From the NCBI RefSeq assembly GCF_027563465.1, contig NZ_JAPFQA010000010.1, forward strand, positions 62,001 through 126,000: a stretch of DNA of 64,000 nt, written 5' to 3'. The stretch comes from Mesorhizobium qingshengii. Its GTDB lineage: Bacteria > Pseudomonadota > Alphaproteobacteria > Rhizobiales > Rhizobiaceae. A program made the translations under genes and the position numbers. Positions 1-7,919 of this stretch are shown piece after piece (position 1 is the first letter of the stretch; each line of letters opens with the position of its first letter). The notes below the pieces were generated by a model that did not search any database, had not been told where the DNA came from, and was given only the letters and a program-made list of their open reading frames with translations.

Positions 1-1041
1 TTCGGCATTCCGCTTCAACCGGCTGACGAGATCGGGATTGGCGATGAACAGCTTGCCGAACGCGACGAGGTCGGCATAGCCGTCCGCGACGGCCTTTTCG
101 GCCAGCTCCTTGTCGTAGCCATTGTTCGCCAGCCAGGCGCCGCGTCCGCCGGCCTTGCGATAGCCGGCCTTGAGCTCTTCGTAATCGAACGGCTTGTCGC
201 CCTGGCTGAAGTCGCGCGCGCCGCCGGTCGCCCCTTCGACGATATGGATATAGGCCAGGCCTCTTGCGCCCAGGCCTTCCACCACATGGTTGAAAAGCGG
301 CTGCGGATCGGCATCCGAAGCGTCGTTGGCGGGGGTCACCGGCGACAGCCTGATCCCGGTCTTGCCGGCGCCGACAGCGCTCGTGACCGCGTCGACCACC
401 TCGAACAGAAACCGCGCCCGGTTTTCGATGGAACCGCCATAATCATCGCTGCGATGGTTGGTGCCGGAACGCAGGAACTGGTCGATGAGATAGCCATTGG
501 CGCCATGGATCTCGACGCCGTCGAAACCCGCCTCCTCGATCGCCGCCCTGGCGGCGCGGCGAAAATCATCGACGATGCCGGGGAGTTCGGCCGCATCGAG
601 TGCGCGCGGCTCGGAGGTCTCGACGAACTCGCCGCTGCCATCCGGCTTGACCAGGAAAGTCTTGGATTTTGCCCTTATCGCCGACGGCGCCACCGGCTTG
701 CCGCCGCCAGGCTGCAAAGTTGTGTGCGAGATACGTCCGACATGCCAGAGCTGGACCACGATCTTGCCGCCGGCTTTATGCACGGCGTCGGTGACGCGCT
801 TCCAGCCGGCCAGCTGATCGGCGCCATAGAGACCTGGCACGTTGGCATAGCCCTGGCCCTGATGGCTGATGGCGGTGGCCTCCGTCACGATCAGCCCGGC
901 CGTGGCGCGCTGACCATAATAGGTGACCGAGAGGTCGCCGGGCACCGCATTGGGCGAGCGATTGCGCGTCAGCGGCGCCATGACGATGCGGTTCGCCAGC
1001 GCCAGGTCGCCGACCCGCAGGGGATCAAAAAGGGTAGCCAT
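1..1041 (-). CDS. Old Yellow Enzyme family NADH:flavin oxidoreductase (alkene reductase), 3' end outside the window
   Basis: The 347 codons present begin MATLFDPLRVGDLALANRI, the standard N-terminus of OYE/NemA/XenA-type FMN proteins, and continue through VMAPLTRN, the HVGRISH segment that places the catalytic His pair, and GFDGVEIHGANGYLIDQFL. The family usually has about 360-370 residues, so only a short C-terminal piece is missing at the left edge. These soluble enzymes reduce activated alkenes, nitroesters and other electrophiles with NAD(P)H. The gene lies 45 bp downstream of an ArsR-type regulator on the same strand, which suggests a two-gene electrophile-response operon. The family call is firm; the natural substrate is not known. 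Confidence 0.93.
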   Translation of the reverse strand, partial: MATLFDPLRVGDLALANRIVMAPLTRNRSPNAVPGDLSVTYYGQRATAGLIVTEATAISHQGQGYANVPGLYGADQLAGWKRVTDAVHKAGGKIVVQLWHVGRISHTTLQPGGGKPVAPSAIRAKSKTFLVKPDGSGEFVETSEPRALDAAELPGIVDDFRRAARAAIEEAGFDGVEIHGANGYLIDQFLRSGTNHRSDDYGGSIENRARFLFEVVDAVTSAVGAGKTGIRLSPVTPANDASDADPQPLFNHVVEGLGARGLAYIHIVEGATGGARDFSQGDKPFDYEELKAGYRKAGGRGAWLANNGYDKELAEKAVADGYADLVAFGKLFIANPDLVSRLKRNAE

Positions 1042-1086
1042 GAGAAATGCCTTTCATGCATTCGGGGGAGGAAGCGGGGAGGATCG

Positions 1087-1377
1087 TCAGAGATCGGACA
1101 AGGCGGCCTGAAAGGCGGCGATGGTTTCTTCGTTGCGCTTGTAGAACACCCATTGGCCGACCCGCCGCGTGGTGACGAGCCCGGCCGACGCAAGCGTCGC
1201 CAGATGCGCCGACACGGTGGACTGCGCCAGGCCGCAGCGTTCGAACTGGCTGGCGCAGACGCCCATTTCGAGCGGATGCTCCTGCGCGGTGAAGTGCTTT
1301 TCAGGCTCCTTCAGCCACGCCAGGACATCCCGTCGAACTGGATGCGCCAGCGCCTTCAATATGATGTCGTGTTCCAT
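1087..1377 (-). CDS. ArsR-family regulator with a Cys pair before the recognition helix, leading the OYE gene
   Basis: This 96-residue winged-helix protein starts MEHDIILKALAHPVRRDVL; an in-frame ATG four codons upstream (1389) is an alternative start. The recognition helix region reads CGLAQSTVSAHLATL. It has no CxC or C-terminal metalloid site like the other ArsR proteins here. Instead it carries Cys41 and Cys48 (GVCASQFERCGL), which would suit thiol-based sensing of electrophiles or oxidants. It is the first gene of an operon with the OYE reductase. A short inverted repeat lies about 20 bp upstream. Family membership is clear; the sensing mechanism is inferred. Confidence 0.88.
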   Translation of the reverse strand: MEHDIILKALAHPVRRDVLAWLKEPEKHFTAQEHPLEMGVCASQFERCGLAQSTVSAHLATLASAGLVTTRRVGQWVFYKRNEETIAAFQAALSDL

Positions 1378-1398
1378 CTTCACCTGCATCGATCTCAA

Positions 1399-1414
1399 CC
1401 GATATATAGATCGG
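1399..1414 (-). promoter_or_regulatory. Candidate operator of the ArsR/OYE operon
   Basis: A perfect inverted repeat CCGAT-N6-ATCGG surrounds an AT-rich core (ATATAG), just upstream of the ArsR start. ArsR proteins commonly bind short AT-rich dyads over their own promoters. The site is seen in the sequence; its function is inferred. Confidence 0.4.
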
Positions 1415-1497
1415 CTAGAGACGATATGGGAGGAAATCCATTCCATTCTTGCCGGCGATCGGAGAAAGCCGCTGTCCCCTGCGGCACAGTGCCGAAA

Positions 1498-1603
1498 TCA
1501 ATGCCTCGGGCGCCATCGTCGAAAACGGCATGCCCGACGAGTTCTTCTCGCACCCAGGACCGACCGCAGCCGCGCCTTCCTGAGCAAGACACTCAGGCAT
1601 TGA
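1498..1603 (+). pseudogene. Remnant of the C-terminus of a polar amino-acid ABC transporter ATPase (GlnQ/HisP type)
   Basis: The plus strand encodes INASGAIVENGMPDEFFSHP and then, after a one-base slip near 1553, RTDRSRAFLSKTLRH followed by TGA at 1601-1603. This matches the usual end of amino-acid ABC ATPases (G.IVE.G.P.EFF..P...R...FL...). No Walker A, signature or Walker B sequence lies upstream, where the ArsR gene sits on the other strand. It appears to be a leftover from a deletion or rearrangement. The match is short, so confidence is moderate. Confidence 0.45.
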
Positions 1604-1625
1604 AAGCACGGCATCCCGACGCGCT

Positions 1626-2873
1626 TCAGGTCGCCTCTTCCGGACTGCCGCCAATCGCAAACGCGACCCGGCCGGCGCGCCATCTCAAAAGCGCTATGGC
1701 GAGGAAGGCGATCACGCCGCTCGCGGCGACGACCACCAGCACCCACAGCGAATTGGCGACGGATGTCCGCGCCATCATGAAGGCGAGCGCGAACGGCGCG
1801 AAGGACGATGTGAACTGACGGGCGGCGCTCGCCCAGCCCAGCCGCGCGCCATAGCCTTCGCGGCCGAAGAGCTCCAGCGGCAAGGTGCCGCCGACGATGC
1901 TGGTGAGGCCGGAACCGAGGCCGAACAGGAACACGAACAGGAAGGCGCCGGGCAGCCATGGCGTGGTCAACAGCAGCGCGCACAGCCCGGCTGTGAGCAG
2001 CGATGCGGCGATGACGGCGAGATGCGTTTGCTGAAGGCGTCCGCCAAACAGCATGTTGACCAGCCGGCTGGCGACCTGCGCCGGCCCGAACAGGGTCGAA
2101 ACGAAGATGCCGGCGGTGCCCAGCCCAAGCGCCGCCGTCAGCGGCACCATGTGGATGAGGATCGCCGACAGCACGAAACCCTCGGTGGCGAAACCCGCCA
2201 GCATGAGCAGAAACGCCACCCGTCCGCGTCGCGCATCGAGCGGCGCGCCCGCTTCATGCGCCAGGGCTCGTCCCTCGCCTGCCAGCGTGGCCGTCGCGTG
2301 GCGGCGCGACAGGCGCATCAGCCAGGCGTGGATCGGCAGGCAGAGCCCGAGATTGAGCGCCGCGAACAGCAGGTAGACCTCGCGCCATGTCAGATGGGCA
2401 TGCAGCGCCGAGGTCAGCGGCCAGAACAGGGTCGAGGCGAATCCCGCGATGAGCGTCAGGTGGGTGATGCCGCGCTGCGGCCGGGGGACTCCGATCTGCA
2501 CGATCGCCACGAAGGCGGCGCTGTAGAGGACGAAACTGGAAGCCAGCTCCATCGCCAGCAGCGCGAGAACGAACGTCACCCGGCCGGGCGAGACGGCGCA
2601 CAGCGCCAGCGCCAGGGCTGCCGCGACCGAGCCGATGGTCATGATGCGCCCGGCGCCGAAGCGGTCGGCCCAGCGCCCCGCCGTCGGCGCGAACAGGCTG
2701 CCGGCGAACAGCGAGGCCGAGAGGGCGCCGAACACCCACCCTTGCGTGAGGCCGAATTCCAGGGCCATCGCCGGCGCCAGGATCGAGAAGCTGTAATAGA
2801 GCGTGCCGTAGCCGATGATCTGGGTCAGCCCGAGCCCCCAGATCGCCTTGCGCAGGACAGACCGGTCAGGCAT
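1626..2873 (-). CDS. MFS transporter, last gene of the second ars operon
   Basis: A 415-residue, twelve-helix major facilitator starting MPDRSVLRKAIWGLGL. The N-terminal half contains the GRWADRFGAGR loop between TM2 and TM3 typical of MFS proteins. Its ATG overlaps the stop of the upstream flavoprotein (ATGCCTGA), so translation is probably coupled. MFS proteins in ars clusters often export organoarsenicals or arsenic adducts, so this one may remove the flavoprotein's product. The open frame continues upstream, but a longer start would lie inside the flavoprotein gene. The substrate is inferred from context only. Confidence 0.88.
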   Translation of the reverse strand: MPDRSVLRKAIWGLGLTQIIGYGTLYYSFSILAPAMALEFGLTQGWVFGALSASLFAGSLFAPTAGRWADRFGAGRIMTIGSVAAALALALCAVSPGRVTFVLALLAMELASSFVLYSAAFVAIVQIGVPRPQRGITHLTLIAGFASTLFWPLTSALHAHLTWREVYLLFAALNLGLCLPIHAWLMRLSRRHATATLAGEGRALAHEAGAPLDARRGRVAFLLMLAGFATEGFVLSAILIHMVPLTAALGLGTAGIFVSTLFGPAQVASRLVNMLFGGRLQQTHLAVIAASLLTAGLCALLLTTPWLPGAFLFVFLFGLGSGLTSIVGGTLPLELFGREGYGARLGWASAARQFTSSFAPFALAFMMARTSVANSLWVLVVVAASGVIAFLAIALLRWRAGRVAFAIGGSPEEAT

Positions 2874-4287
2874 CGACGCCGGCCGCCACGGCTTTTCCCG
2901 CCTCGGTATTGGTTCCGCAGCCGCAGCCCGACGCGCCCCTTGCCTTGGCGTCGGCATCCCTGACACAGCAGGCATCGACAGTGGCGGGAGCAGGCCCGCC
3001 GCAGCAGCCCGCGCGGTCCTCCGGTCCAGCCACGACATCGGCGCTGCATACCCCGGTCTCCGGCAGCACCAGATGCACCTCGCGGGCCGCGACGTGGTCT
3101 CCGGCAATGTCGGCGACCACGGAGCGGACCTGCTCGTAGCCGGTCGCCATCAGGAAGGTCGGAGCGCGGCCGTAGGATTTCGAGCCGACGATGGTGAAAC
3201 CGGGTTCGGGATGGGCAAGCTCGCGGATGCCATGCGCCGGAACCGTACCGCACGAGTGAAAATTCGGATCGATCAGCGGCGCCAGCGCCGGCGGCGCTTC
3301 GACAACAGGATCGAGCGCGATGCGGATTTCACTCAGGAATGAGAGGTCGGGCCGGAAGCCGGTGGCGACGACGATGCGGTCAACGGCAAGGCTGAACGGC
3401 TTGCCGGCCAAGGTGGCGTCGACGGCAAGCCCCTCGCCGCGCATCTCGATGCGGTTGACGGCGAAAGGCGCCAGCATGTTCAGCCTGCCATCCGCCATCG
3501 CCTGCTTGGCGGCCAGCCCAAGCGCGCCGCGTTCGGGCAACTGGTCGTTCAGCCCGCCGCCAAGCAATCTCTCGACGCTGCGGTGGCGCAGCGCCCAGAA
3601 GATCTCGGTGCCCGGTGCCGCGTCCCGCAGTTCCATCAGCGCGAGCGCGACGTTGATCGCCGAATGGCCGCCGCCGATGACGAGGACGCGCTTGCCGGCA
3701 TAGTCTTTTCTGGCCTTGCCGACCACGTCGGGAATGCCATGGGCGATGCGCGCCGAGACCGTGTCTTCGCCGGGAACCGGCAACCCGTCGACGCCGATGG
3801 GATTTGGCCGCCACCATGTTCCGGAGGCGTCGATGACGGCGCGTGCGAGAACGCGGTGCTCGCCGCCGGCATCGCGATAGCGGATGACGAAGGGCGCGTC
3901 CTTGCGGCCGTCATTGGCGACCTTGTCATGTCCCTGGCGGGTGATCGCGGTGACCTCGGCGCCGAGCTTCAAATTGGCGGCGATCGCGGGAAGCGCGGCG
4001 AGCGGCGCCAGATAATCGCGCACGATCTCGCCACCGGTCGGCAGGCCCCGCAGGGCCGGCGCCGTCCAGCCGGAGCGCTCGAGCAGCGCCCGCGCCGCCG
4101 CGTCGATGTTGTATTCCCAAGGCGAGAACACCCGCACATGGCCCCATTCGAGCAGGGCCGCGCCGACGCTTTCGCCGCGTTCGAGGATGAGCAGGCGGAT
4201 GCCGCGTTGCACCAGATGCGCGGCGGCGGCGAGGCCGACCGGGCCAGCGCCAATCACCGCGACGGGAAGGCTTGCCATCATGTCCAT
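2866..4287 (-). CDS. FAD/NAD(P)-binding monooxygenase-like flavoprotein with a Cys-rich C-terminal tail (ArsO-like)
   Basis: 473 residues. A first dinucleotide-binding motif (VAVIGAGPVGLAAAAHL) lies at the N-terminus and a second (VLVIGGGHSAINVALAL) near residues 200-220, followed by an ATGFRPD motif, as in class B flavin monooxygenases and thioredoxin-reductase-like proteins. The last 60 residues hold seven cysteines (414, 428, 429, 440, 441, 455, 457), mostly as CC or CxC pairs. This resembles a soft-metal or metalloid binding extension. It follows an arsR gene by 44 bp and overlaps the downstream MFS gene, so a role in arsenic chemistry is likely. The exact reaction is unknown. The closest named group would be ArsO. 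Confidence 0.85.
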   Translation of the reverse strand: MDMMASLPVAVIGAGPVGLAAAAHLVQRGIRLLILERGESVGAALLEWGHVRVFSPWEYNIDAAARALLERSGWTAPALRGLPTGGEIVRDYLAPLAALPAIAANLKLGAEVTAITRQGHDKVANDGRKDAPFVIRYRDAGGEHRVLARAVIDASGTWWRPNPIGVDGLPVPGEDTVSARIAHGIPDVVGKARKDYAGKRVLVIGGGHSAINVALALMELRDAAPGTEIFWALRHRSVERLLGGGLNDQLPERGALGLAAKQAMADGRLNMLAPFAVNRIEMRGEGLAVDATLAGKPFSLAVDRIVVATGFRPDLSFLSEIRIALDPVVEAPPALAPLIDPNFHSCGTVPAHGIRELAHPEPGFTIVGSKSYGRAPTFLMATGYEQVRSVVADIAGDHVAAREVHLVLPETGVCSADVVAGPEDRAGCCGGPAPATVDACCVRDADAKARGASGCGCGTNTEAGKAVAAGVDA

Positions 4288-4331
4288 TGGTTCGATCCTT
4301 CCGGTATCTTCGAATTATTGAGCCAAAAAAA

Positions 4332-4652
4332 TCAAGCCAGCGCCTTGCCGACAGCGGGCGCGCAACTGGCGTCGGCGCAGCACTCGTCGGCGAGATAGCC
4401 GATCAGCGCATTCATGCCGGGATAGCTGGCGCGGCAGATCAGCGTCGTCGCCTGCCGCTCCTGCGTCACCAGGCCGGTGTCCACCAGCCGCTTGAGGTGG
4501 TGCGACAGCGTCGAGGACGGAATGTCGAGCTTGCCCTGGACGCTGCCCACGGGTAGCCCGCCCTCGCCGGCGCGCACCAGGATGCGGTAAAGCTGAAGCC
4601 GCGTCGGGTTGCCGAGCGCTTCGAGCTGGGAGGCTGCTTTTTCGAGTTTCAT
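4332..4652 (-). CDS. arsR: ArsR-family arsenic-responsive repressor (second copy)
   Basis: 106 residues with a winged helix-turn-helix (LGNPTRLQLYRIL; SSTLSHHLKRLVDTGLV). The C-terminus reads LADECCADASC, placing Cys91, Cys92 and Cys97 together. This vicinal pair plus a third Cys resembles the As(III) site of Acidithiobacillus ferrooxidans ArsR rather than the CxC site of the E. coli type. It leads the flavoprotein-MFS operon. A perfect 8-bp inverted repeat lies 37 bp upstream of its ATG and probably serves as operator. Confidence 0.93.
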   Translation of the reverse strand: MKLEKAASQLEALGNPTRLQLYRILVRAGEGGLPVGSVQGKLDIPSSTLSHHLKRLVDTGLVTQERQATTLICRASYPGMNALIGYLADECCADASCAPAVGKALA

Positions 4653-4688
4653 GGAAATAGGCTACACGGCGCTTTTCGAAGCGTCAAC

Positions 4689-4714
4689 CATATTTCGAAA
4701 AAAATGGAAATATG
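4689..4714 (-). promoter_or_regulatory. Candidate ArsR operator between arsC and the second arsR
   Basis: Perfect inverted repeat CATATTTC-N10-GAAATATG in an AT-rich gap that separates the two ars transcription units. It ends two bases before the stop of arsC, so repression here would affect the arsR2-flavoprotein-MFS unit. The dyad is visible; binding is inferred. Confidence 0.5.
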
Positions 4715-4715
4715 A

Positions 4716-5132
4716 TCAGCCGGCGCGCTTGCCCGCGATGACCACCTCGCCATCCTCCTTGGTGAACGCGCCGATCTCCGGGTTGGGCAGGATGTCCAGC
4801 ACCTTTTCCGACGGCCGCGCCAGGACGACGCCGAGCGGGCTGACGACGATCGGCCGGTTGATCAGGATCGGATGCGCCAGCATGAAATCCAGAATTTCAT
4901 CGTCAGTCCATTTCGGATCGGCAAGGCCGAGTTCGGCATAGGGCGTGCCCTTCTCGCGCAGCAACGCGCGCGGTGTCATGCCCATCGCCGCGATCAGCTC
5001 GACCAGTCTTTGCCGTGACGGCGGTGTCTTCAGATATTCGATCACCTCCGGCTCCTCGCCGGACTGCCGGATGATGGCCAGCGTGTTGCGCGACGTGCCG
5101 CAGGCCGGGTTGTGGTAGATGGTGACGGTCAT
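4716..5132 (-). CDS. arsC: Arsenate reductase ArsC, glutaredoxin-coupled type
   Basis: 138 residues starting MTVTIYHNPACGTSRNTL. The HNPxCGTSRN motif carries the catalytic Cys11, and the IVVSPLGVVLARPSEKVLDIL segment supplies the basic residues of the E. coli plasmid-type ArsC active site. It reduces arsenate to arsenite in the cytoplasm using glutathione and glutaredoxin. The start overlaps the stop of acr3 by four bases (ATGA), so the arsenite exporter and this reductase are translationally coupled. It is a second, mechanistically different reductase in the same operon as the phosphatase-like one. Confidence 0.96.
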   Translation of the reverse strand: MTVTIYHNPACGTSRNTLAIIRQSGEEPEVIEYLKTPPSRQRLVELIAAMGMTPRALLREKGTPYAELGLADPKWTDDEILDFMLAHPILINRPIVVSPLGVVLARPSEKVLDILPNPEIGAFTKEDGEVVIAGKRAG

Positions 5133-6238
5133 TTCGCGGCCCTCTCTGCCAACATGGTGTTCCTGACGGCGGCGCCCTCTTCATACCAACCCTTGCTGCG
5201 GTTGACGATCCACACCACCGACAGCATGACCGGAACCTCGATGAGGACGCCGACGACGGTCGCCAGTGCCGCGCCCGAATTCAATCCGAACAACGCGATC
5301 GCCGCCGCCACCGCCAGTTCGAAGAAGTTCGACGCACCGATCAGCGCCGATGGCCCGGCCACGCAGTGCCGCTCGCCGGAGATGCGGTTGAGCAGATATG
5401 CAACGCCGGAGTTGAAATAGACCTGGATCAGGATCGGCACCGCCAGCAGCGCGATCACCAGCGGCTGGGCGATGATCTGCTCGCCCTGGAAGCCGAACAG
5501 CAGCACCAGCGTCGCCAGCAGGGCTACCAGCGACAAGGGCTGCAGCGCGGCCAGCAGCGCATCGAGCCCGCCCTGCCCCTTCGCCGCCAGCAGCCGGGCG
5601 CGAACCAGCTGCGCGACGATCACCGGCAGGACGATGTAGAGCGCCACCGACAGCACCAGCGTGCCCCATGGCACGGTGATCGCCGACAGGCCGAGCAGCA
5701 GCCCGACGATGGGCGCGAAGGCGACGATCATGATCGCGTCGTTGAGCGCCACTTGGGACAGCGTGAAATTCGGCTCGCCGCGCGTCAGGTTCGACCAGAC
5801 GAACACCATCGCCGTGCACGGGGCCGCGGCCAGGATGATCAGCCCGGCGATGTAGGAATCGATCTGCGCGGCGGGAAGCCACGGCCGCAGCAGCCAGCCG
5901 ATGAAGAGCCAGCCGAGCAGCGCCATCGAGAACGGCTTCACCGCCCAGTTGATGAACAGCGTCACGCCGATGCCGCGCCAATAGGTACCGACGCTGGCCA
6001 GCGAGGCGAAATCGACCCGCAACAGCATCGGCACGATCATCAGCCAGATCAGCACGGCGACGGGGATGTTGACCCTGGCGATCTCGGCAGATGCGATGGC
6101 GCCGAACACGCCCGGCAGCAAATGGCCGAGCGCCACCCCCGCGACGATGCACAGCGCCACCCACACCGTCAGGTATTTCTCGACGAAGCCGATGCCGGGC
6201 CTCGGCGCTTCGCCAGCGTTCAGAACGTGATCGGTCAT
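5129..6238 (-). CDS. acr3: ACR3-family arsenite efflux transporter
   Basis: 369 residues with about ten membrane helices. It contains characteristic Acr3 blocks: WLMIVPMLLRVDF near the second helix, the AAPCTAMVFVWSNL motif with the conserved Cys needed for arsenite transport, and GEPNFTLSQVALND. The family exports As(OH)3 using the proton-motive force. It sits between the two arsenate reductases in one operon led by arsR at 7119, with 16 bp to the upstream gene and a four-base overlap downstream. Confidence 0.96.
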   Translation of the reverse strand: MTDHVLNAGEAPRPGIGFVEKYLTVWVALCIVAGVALGHLLPGVFGAIASAEIARVNIPVAVLIWLMIVPMLLRVDFASLASVGTYWRGIGVTLFINWAVKPFSMALLGWLFIGWLLRPWLPAAQIDSYIAGLIILAAAPCTAMVFVWSNLTRGEPNFTLSQVALNDAIMIVAFAPIVGLLLGLSAITVPWGTLVLSVALYIVLPVIVAQLVRARLLAAKGQGGLDALLAALQPLSLVALLATLVLLFGFQGEQIIAQPLVIALLAVPILIQVYFNSGVAYLLNRISGERHCVAGPSALIGASNFFELAVAAAIALFGLNSGAALATVVGVLIEVPVMLSVVWIVNRSKGWYEEGAAVRNTMLAERAAK

Positions 6239-6254
6239 GATGGGATTCCCTGGC

Positions 6255-6764
6255 TCAGCCGGCCTTCGGCAGGTTGCGGCCGATCTCGTCCAGCCGTTTC
6301 TGCAAGGCGAGCTTGTCGACCATGTTCATCGGCAGACTGACGAAGATTGAAATACGGTTGTTGAGCATGCGGTAGGTGTCTGCAAAGGCGAGATGCTTCT
6401 CCGCATCGGTGCCTTCCACGGCTGCGGGATCGGGCACGCCCCAATGTGCCGTCATCGGCTGGCCGGGCCAGATCGGGCAGGATTCATTGGCGGCGTTGTC
6501 GCAAACCGTGAAGACGAAATTCATCTCTGGCGCGCCGGGCACGGCAAATTCCTCCCAGCTCTTGGAGCGGGCGAAGGACGTGTCGTAGTTGAGGGTCTTC
6601 AGAAGCTGCAGCGCGAAGGGATGAACCTCGCCTTTCGGCTGCGATCCGGCGGAAAATGACTTGAACTTGCCCGCACCGAGGCGGTTCAGGATCGCCTCGG
6701 CGAGGATCGACCGGGCCGAATTGCCCGTGCACAGAAACAGGACGTTGAATATCGGATTGCTCAT
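6255..6764 (-). CDS. arsC: Arsenate reductase ArsC, low-molecular-weight phosphatase type
   Basis: 169 residues starting MSNPIFNVLFLCTGNSARS. The CTGNSARS P-loop (C-X5-R, Cys12 and Arg18) is the hallmark of LMW protein tyrosine phosphatase folds, and the downstream VCDNAANESCP and WGVPDPA segments are typical of the thioredoxin-dependent arsenate reductase group. The start at 6764 is chosen because the family begins here; longer in-frame starts would run into arsR. It follows arsR by 22 bp and precedes acr3. Confidence 0.95.
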   Translation of the reverse strand: MSNPIFNVLFLCTGNSARSILAEAILNRLGAGKFKSFSAGSQPKGEVHPFALQLLKTLNYDTSFARSKSWEEFAVPGAPEMNFVFTVCDNAANESCPIWPGQPMTAHWGVPDPAAVEGTDAEKHLAFADTYRMLNNRISIFVSLPMNMVDKLALQKRLDEIGRNLPKAG

Positions 6765-6786
6765 CGGCGATTGCTCCCACACAAGA

Positions 6787-7119
6787 TTAACAGCCGCACG
6801 CCACGGCATTGATGACGGGACGGCAGAGCTCCGGCGCACCGTTGCAGCAATCTTCCATCAGATAGGCCAAAAGGTCCCGGAAGCCGGTCATGTCGGCGAC
6901 GTAGCGCACGATCCGGCCGTCGCGTTCGGGGCGGATCAGCCCGGCATGGGCCAGCACCTTCAGATGCGCCGACATGGTGTTCTGGACCGTATCCAGCCTT
7001 GTGGCGATCTCGCCCGCCGCGATGCCTTCCGGGCCGGCGCGCACCAGTAGCCGGAAGACATCCAGCCGCGTCTCCTGGCCAAGCGCGGCCAGCGCGTTCA
7101 ACGTGCCTTTCTTATCCAT
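6787..7119 (-). CDS. arsR: ArsR-family arsenic-responsive repressor, leader of the main ars operon
   Basis: 110 residues with a winged helix (LGQETRLDVFRLLVRAG; QNTMSAHLKVLAHAGLI). The C-terminal YLMEDCC followed by ELC gives Cys91, Cys92 and Cys99, the arrangement of the A. ferrooxidans-type As(III) sensor, and two more cysteines end the protein (CGC). It is the first gene of arsR-arsC-acr3-arsC. An AAGGA ribosome-binding site lies nine bases before the ATG, and a dyad overlaps that site. Confidence 0.94.
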   Translation of the reverse strand: MDKKGTLNALAALGQETRLDVFRLLVRAGPEGIAAGEIATRLDTVQNTMSAHLKVLAHAGLIRPERDGRIVRYVADMTGFRDLLAYLMEDCCNGAPELCRPVINAVACGC

Positions 7120-7121
7120 AT

Positions 7122-7145
7122 ATCCGAATCCTTGGATTTGCGGAT
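7122..7145 (-). promoter_or_regulatory. Candidate ArsR operator overlapping the arsR ribosome-binding site
   Basis: An imperfect inverted repeat with ATCCG and AATCC blocks on the left and GGATT and CGGAT blocks on the right ends two bases before the arsR start codon and covers its AAGGA Shine-Dalgarno sequence. Bound repressor would block the transcript start region, giving autorepression of the ars operon. The function is inferred. Confidence 0.45.
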
Positions 7146-7220
7146 TTCTAGATAACGACGTTGCCGCGATCTGTAAAGCGGTTGTCCGAAGAGAACAGGC
7201 TCAGAGAGCCTCGCCGGCCA

Positions 7221-7919
7221 TCATGTGACCGCCAGCACATTTCCCGTATCGTGCTGGCGCACGAAATCCACGCGGCTGCCGTCCCAGTGGTAGCTGTAGT
7301 GCCGGCCCTGGACCGGAACGGTGATCGCGTCCGGCCAGAAGATGCCGATGCAGCCCCCGCCCCGTCTGCGCACGCTGCTCCACACCAGCCCGTCGCTGCC
7401 GGCAGCCCGCAAGGCCCGCCCTTCCGCCTGCGAGGCGGTGTAGTCATCGGGGTCGAGCACGCCGGGCACGGGGTTCACATCGTCGAGATCGCGGTCGACG
7501 CTGCCGATCAGCACGCGGAAATCCGCCGTCCAGCCCGCATCCTCGTTGGTGGCGCGCATGAATTTCTGATGGTGGTGGATGGTCTCGGCCAGCGCCACCT
7601 CCTCGCTGTCGCCGGCATAATAGATCCCGTAGCTGCCATCGGAGAACCGGCCGGGCCGCAGCGTCGAACAATGCACGAAGGGCGCCATCACGAAGCTCGC
7701 GCCGGGGCCGGAAACCCGCCTTGCGGCCGGCACCTTGCCGAGATCGCCGAGTTCGAGCCGGATGCGCGGGTTCGTCTTCTCCTCGACGGCGGCCAGCGCC
7801 TCCCAGTCGCGCGGGTCGGCAATGTCCTCGAAGAGGTCGATCGGGGGATGGATGGAGCGGATGATGCGGAAGGTCTGGTGCCAGTCGACGCGGCGCCGGA
7901 CCGCAAGCCCACTCACCAT
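7221..7919 (-). CDS. RES-domain toxin (NAD+-degrading family)
   Basis: 232 residues starting MVSGLAVRRRVDWHQTFRII. Typical RES features are visible: RIIRSIHPPIDLFEDI at the N-terminus, GRFSDGSYGIYYAGDSEEVALAE with the Tyr and Glu of the active cleft, and VWSSVRRRGGGCIGIFWPDAI near the end. Characterised relatives (MbcT, Res) break down NAD+ and halt growth. The start overlaps the end of the antitoxin gene by seven bases (ATGGTGA), the usual antitoxin-first order. A longer open frame upstream is only read-through of the antitoxin region in another frame. Confidence 0.92.
   Translation of the reverse strand: MVSGLAVRRRVDWHQTFRIIRSIHPPIDLFEDIADPRDWEALAAVEEKTNPRIRLELGDLGKVPAARRVSGPGASFVMAPFVHCSTLRPGRFSDGSYGIYYAGDSEEVALAETIHHHQKFMRATNEDAGWTADFRVLIGSVDRDLDDVNPVPGVLDPDDYTASQAEGRALRAAGSDGLVWSSVRRRGGGCIGIFWPDAITVPVQGRHYSYHWDGSRVDFVRQHDTGNVLAVT

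Noticed and set aside
244..1818. Plus-strand open frame of 524 codons
   Set aside because: It runs antisense to the OYE and ArsR genes, which have clear family motifs; the frame is a by-product of high GC.
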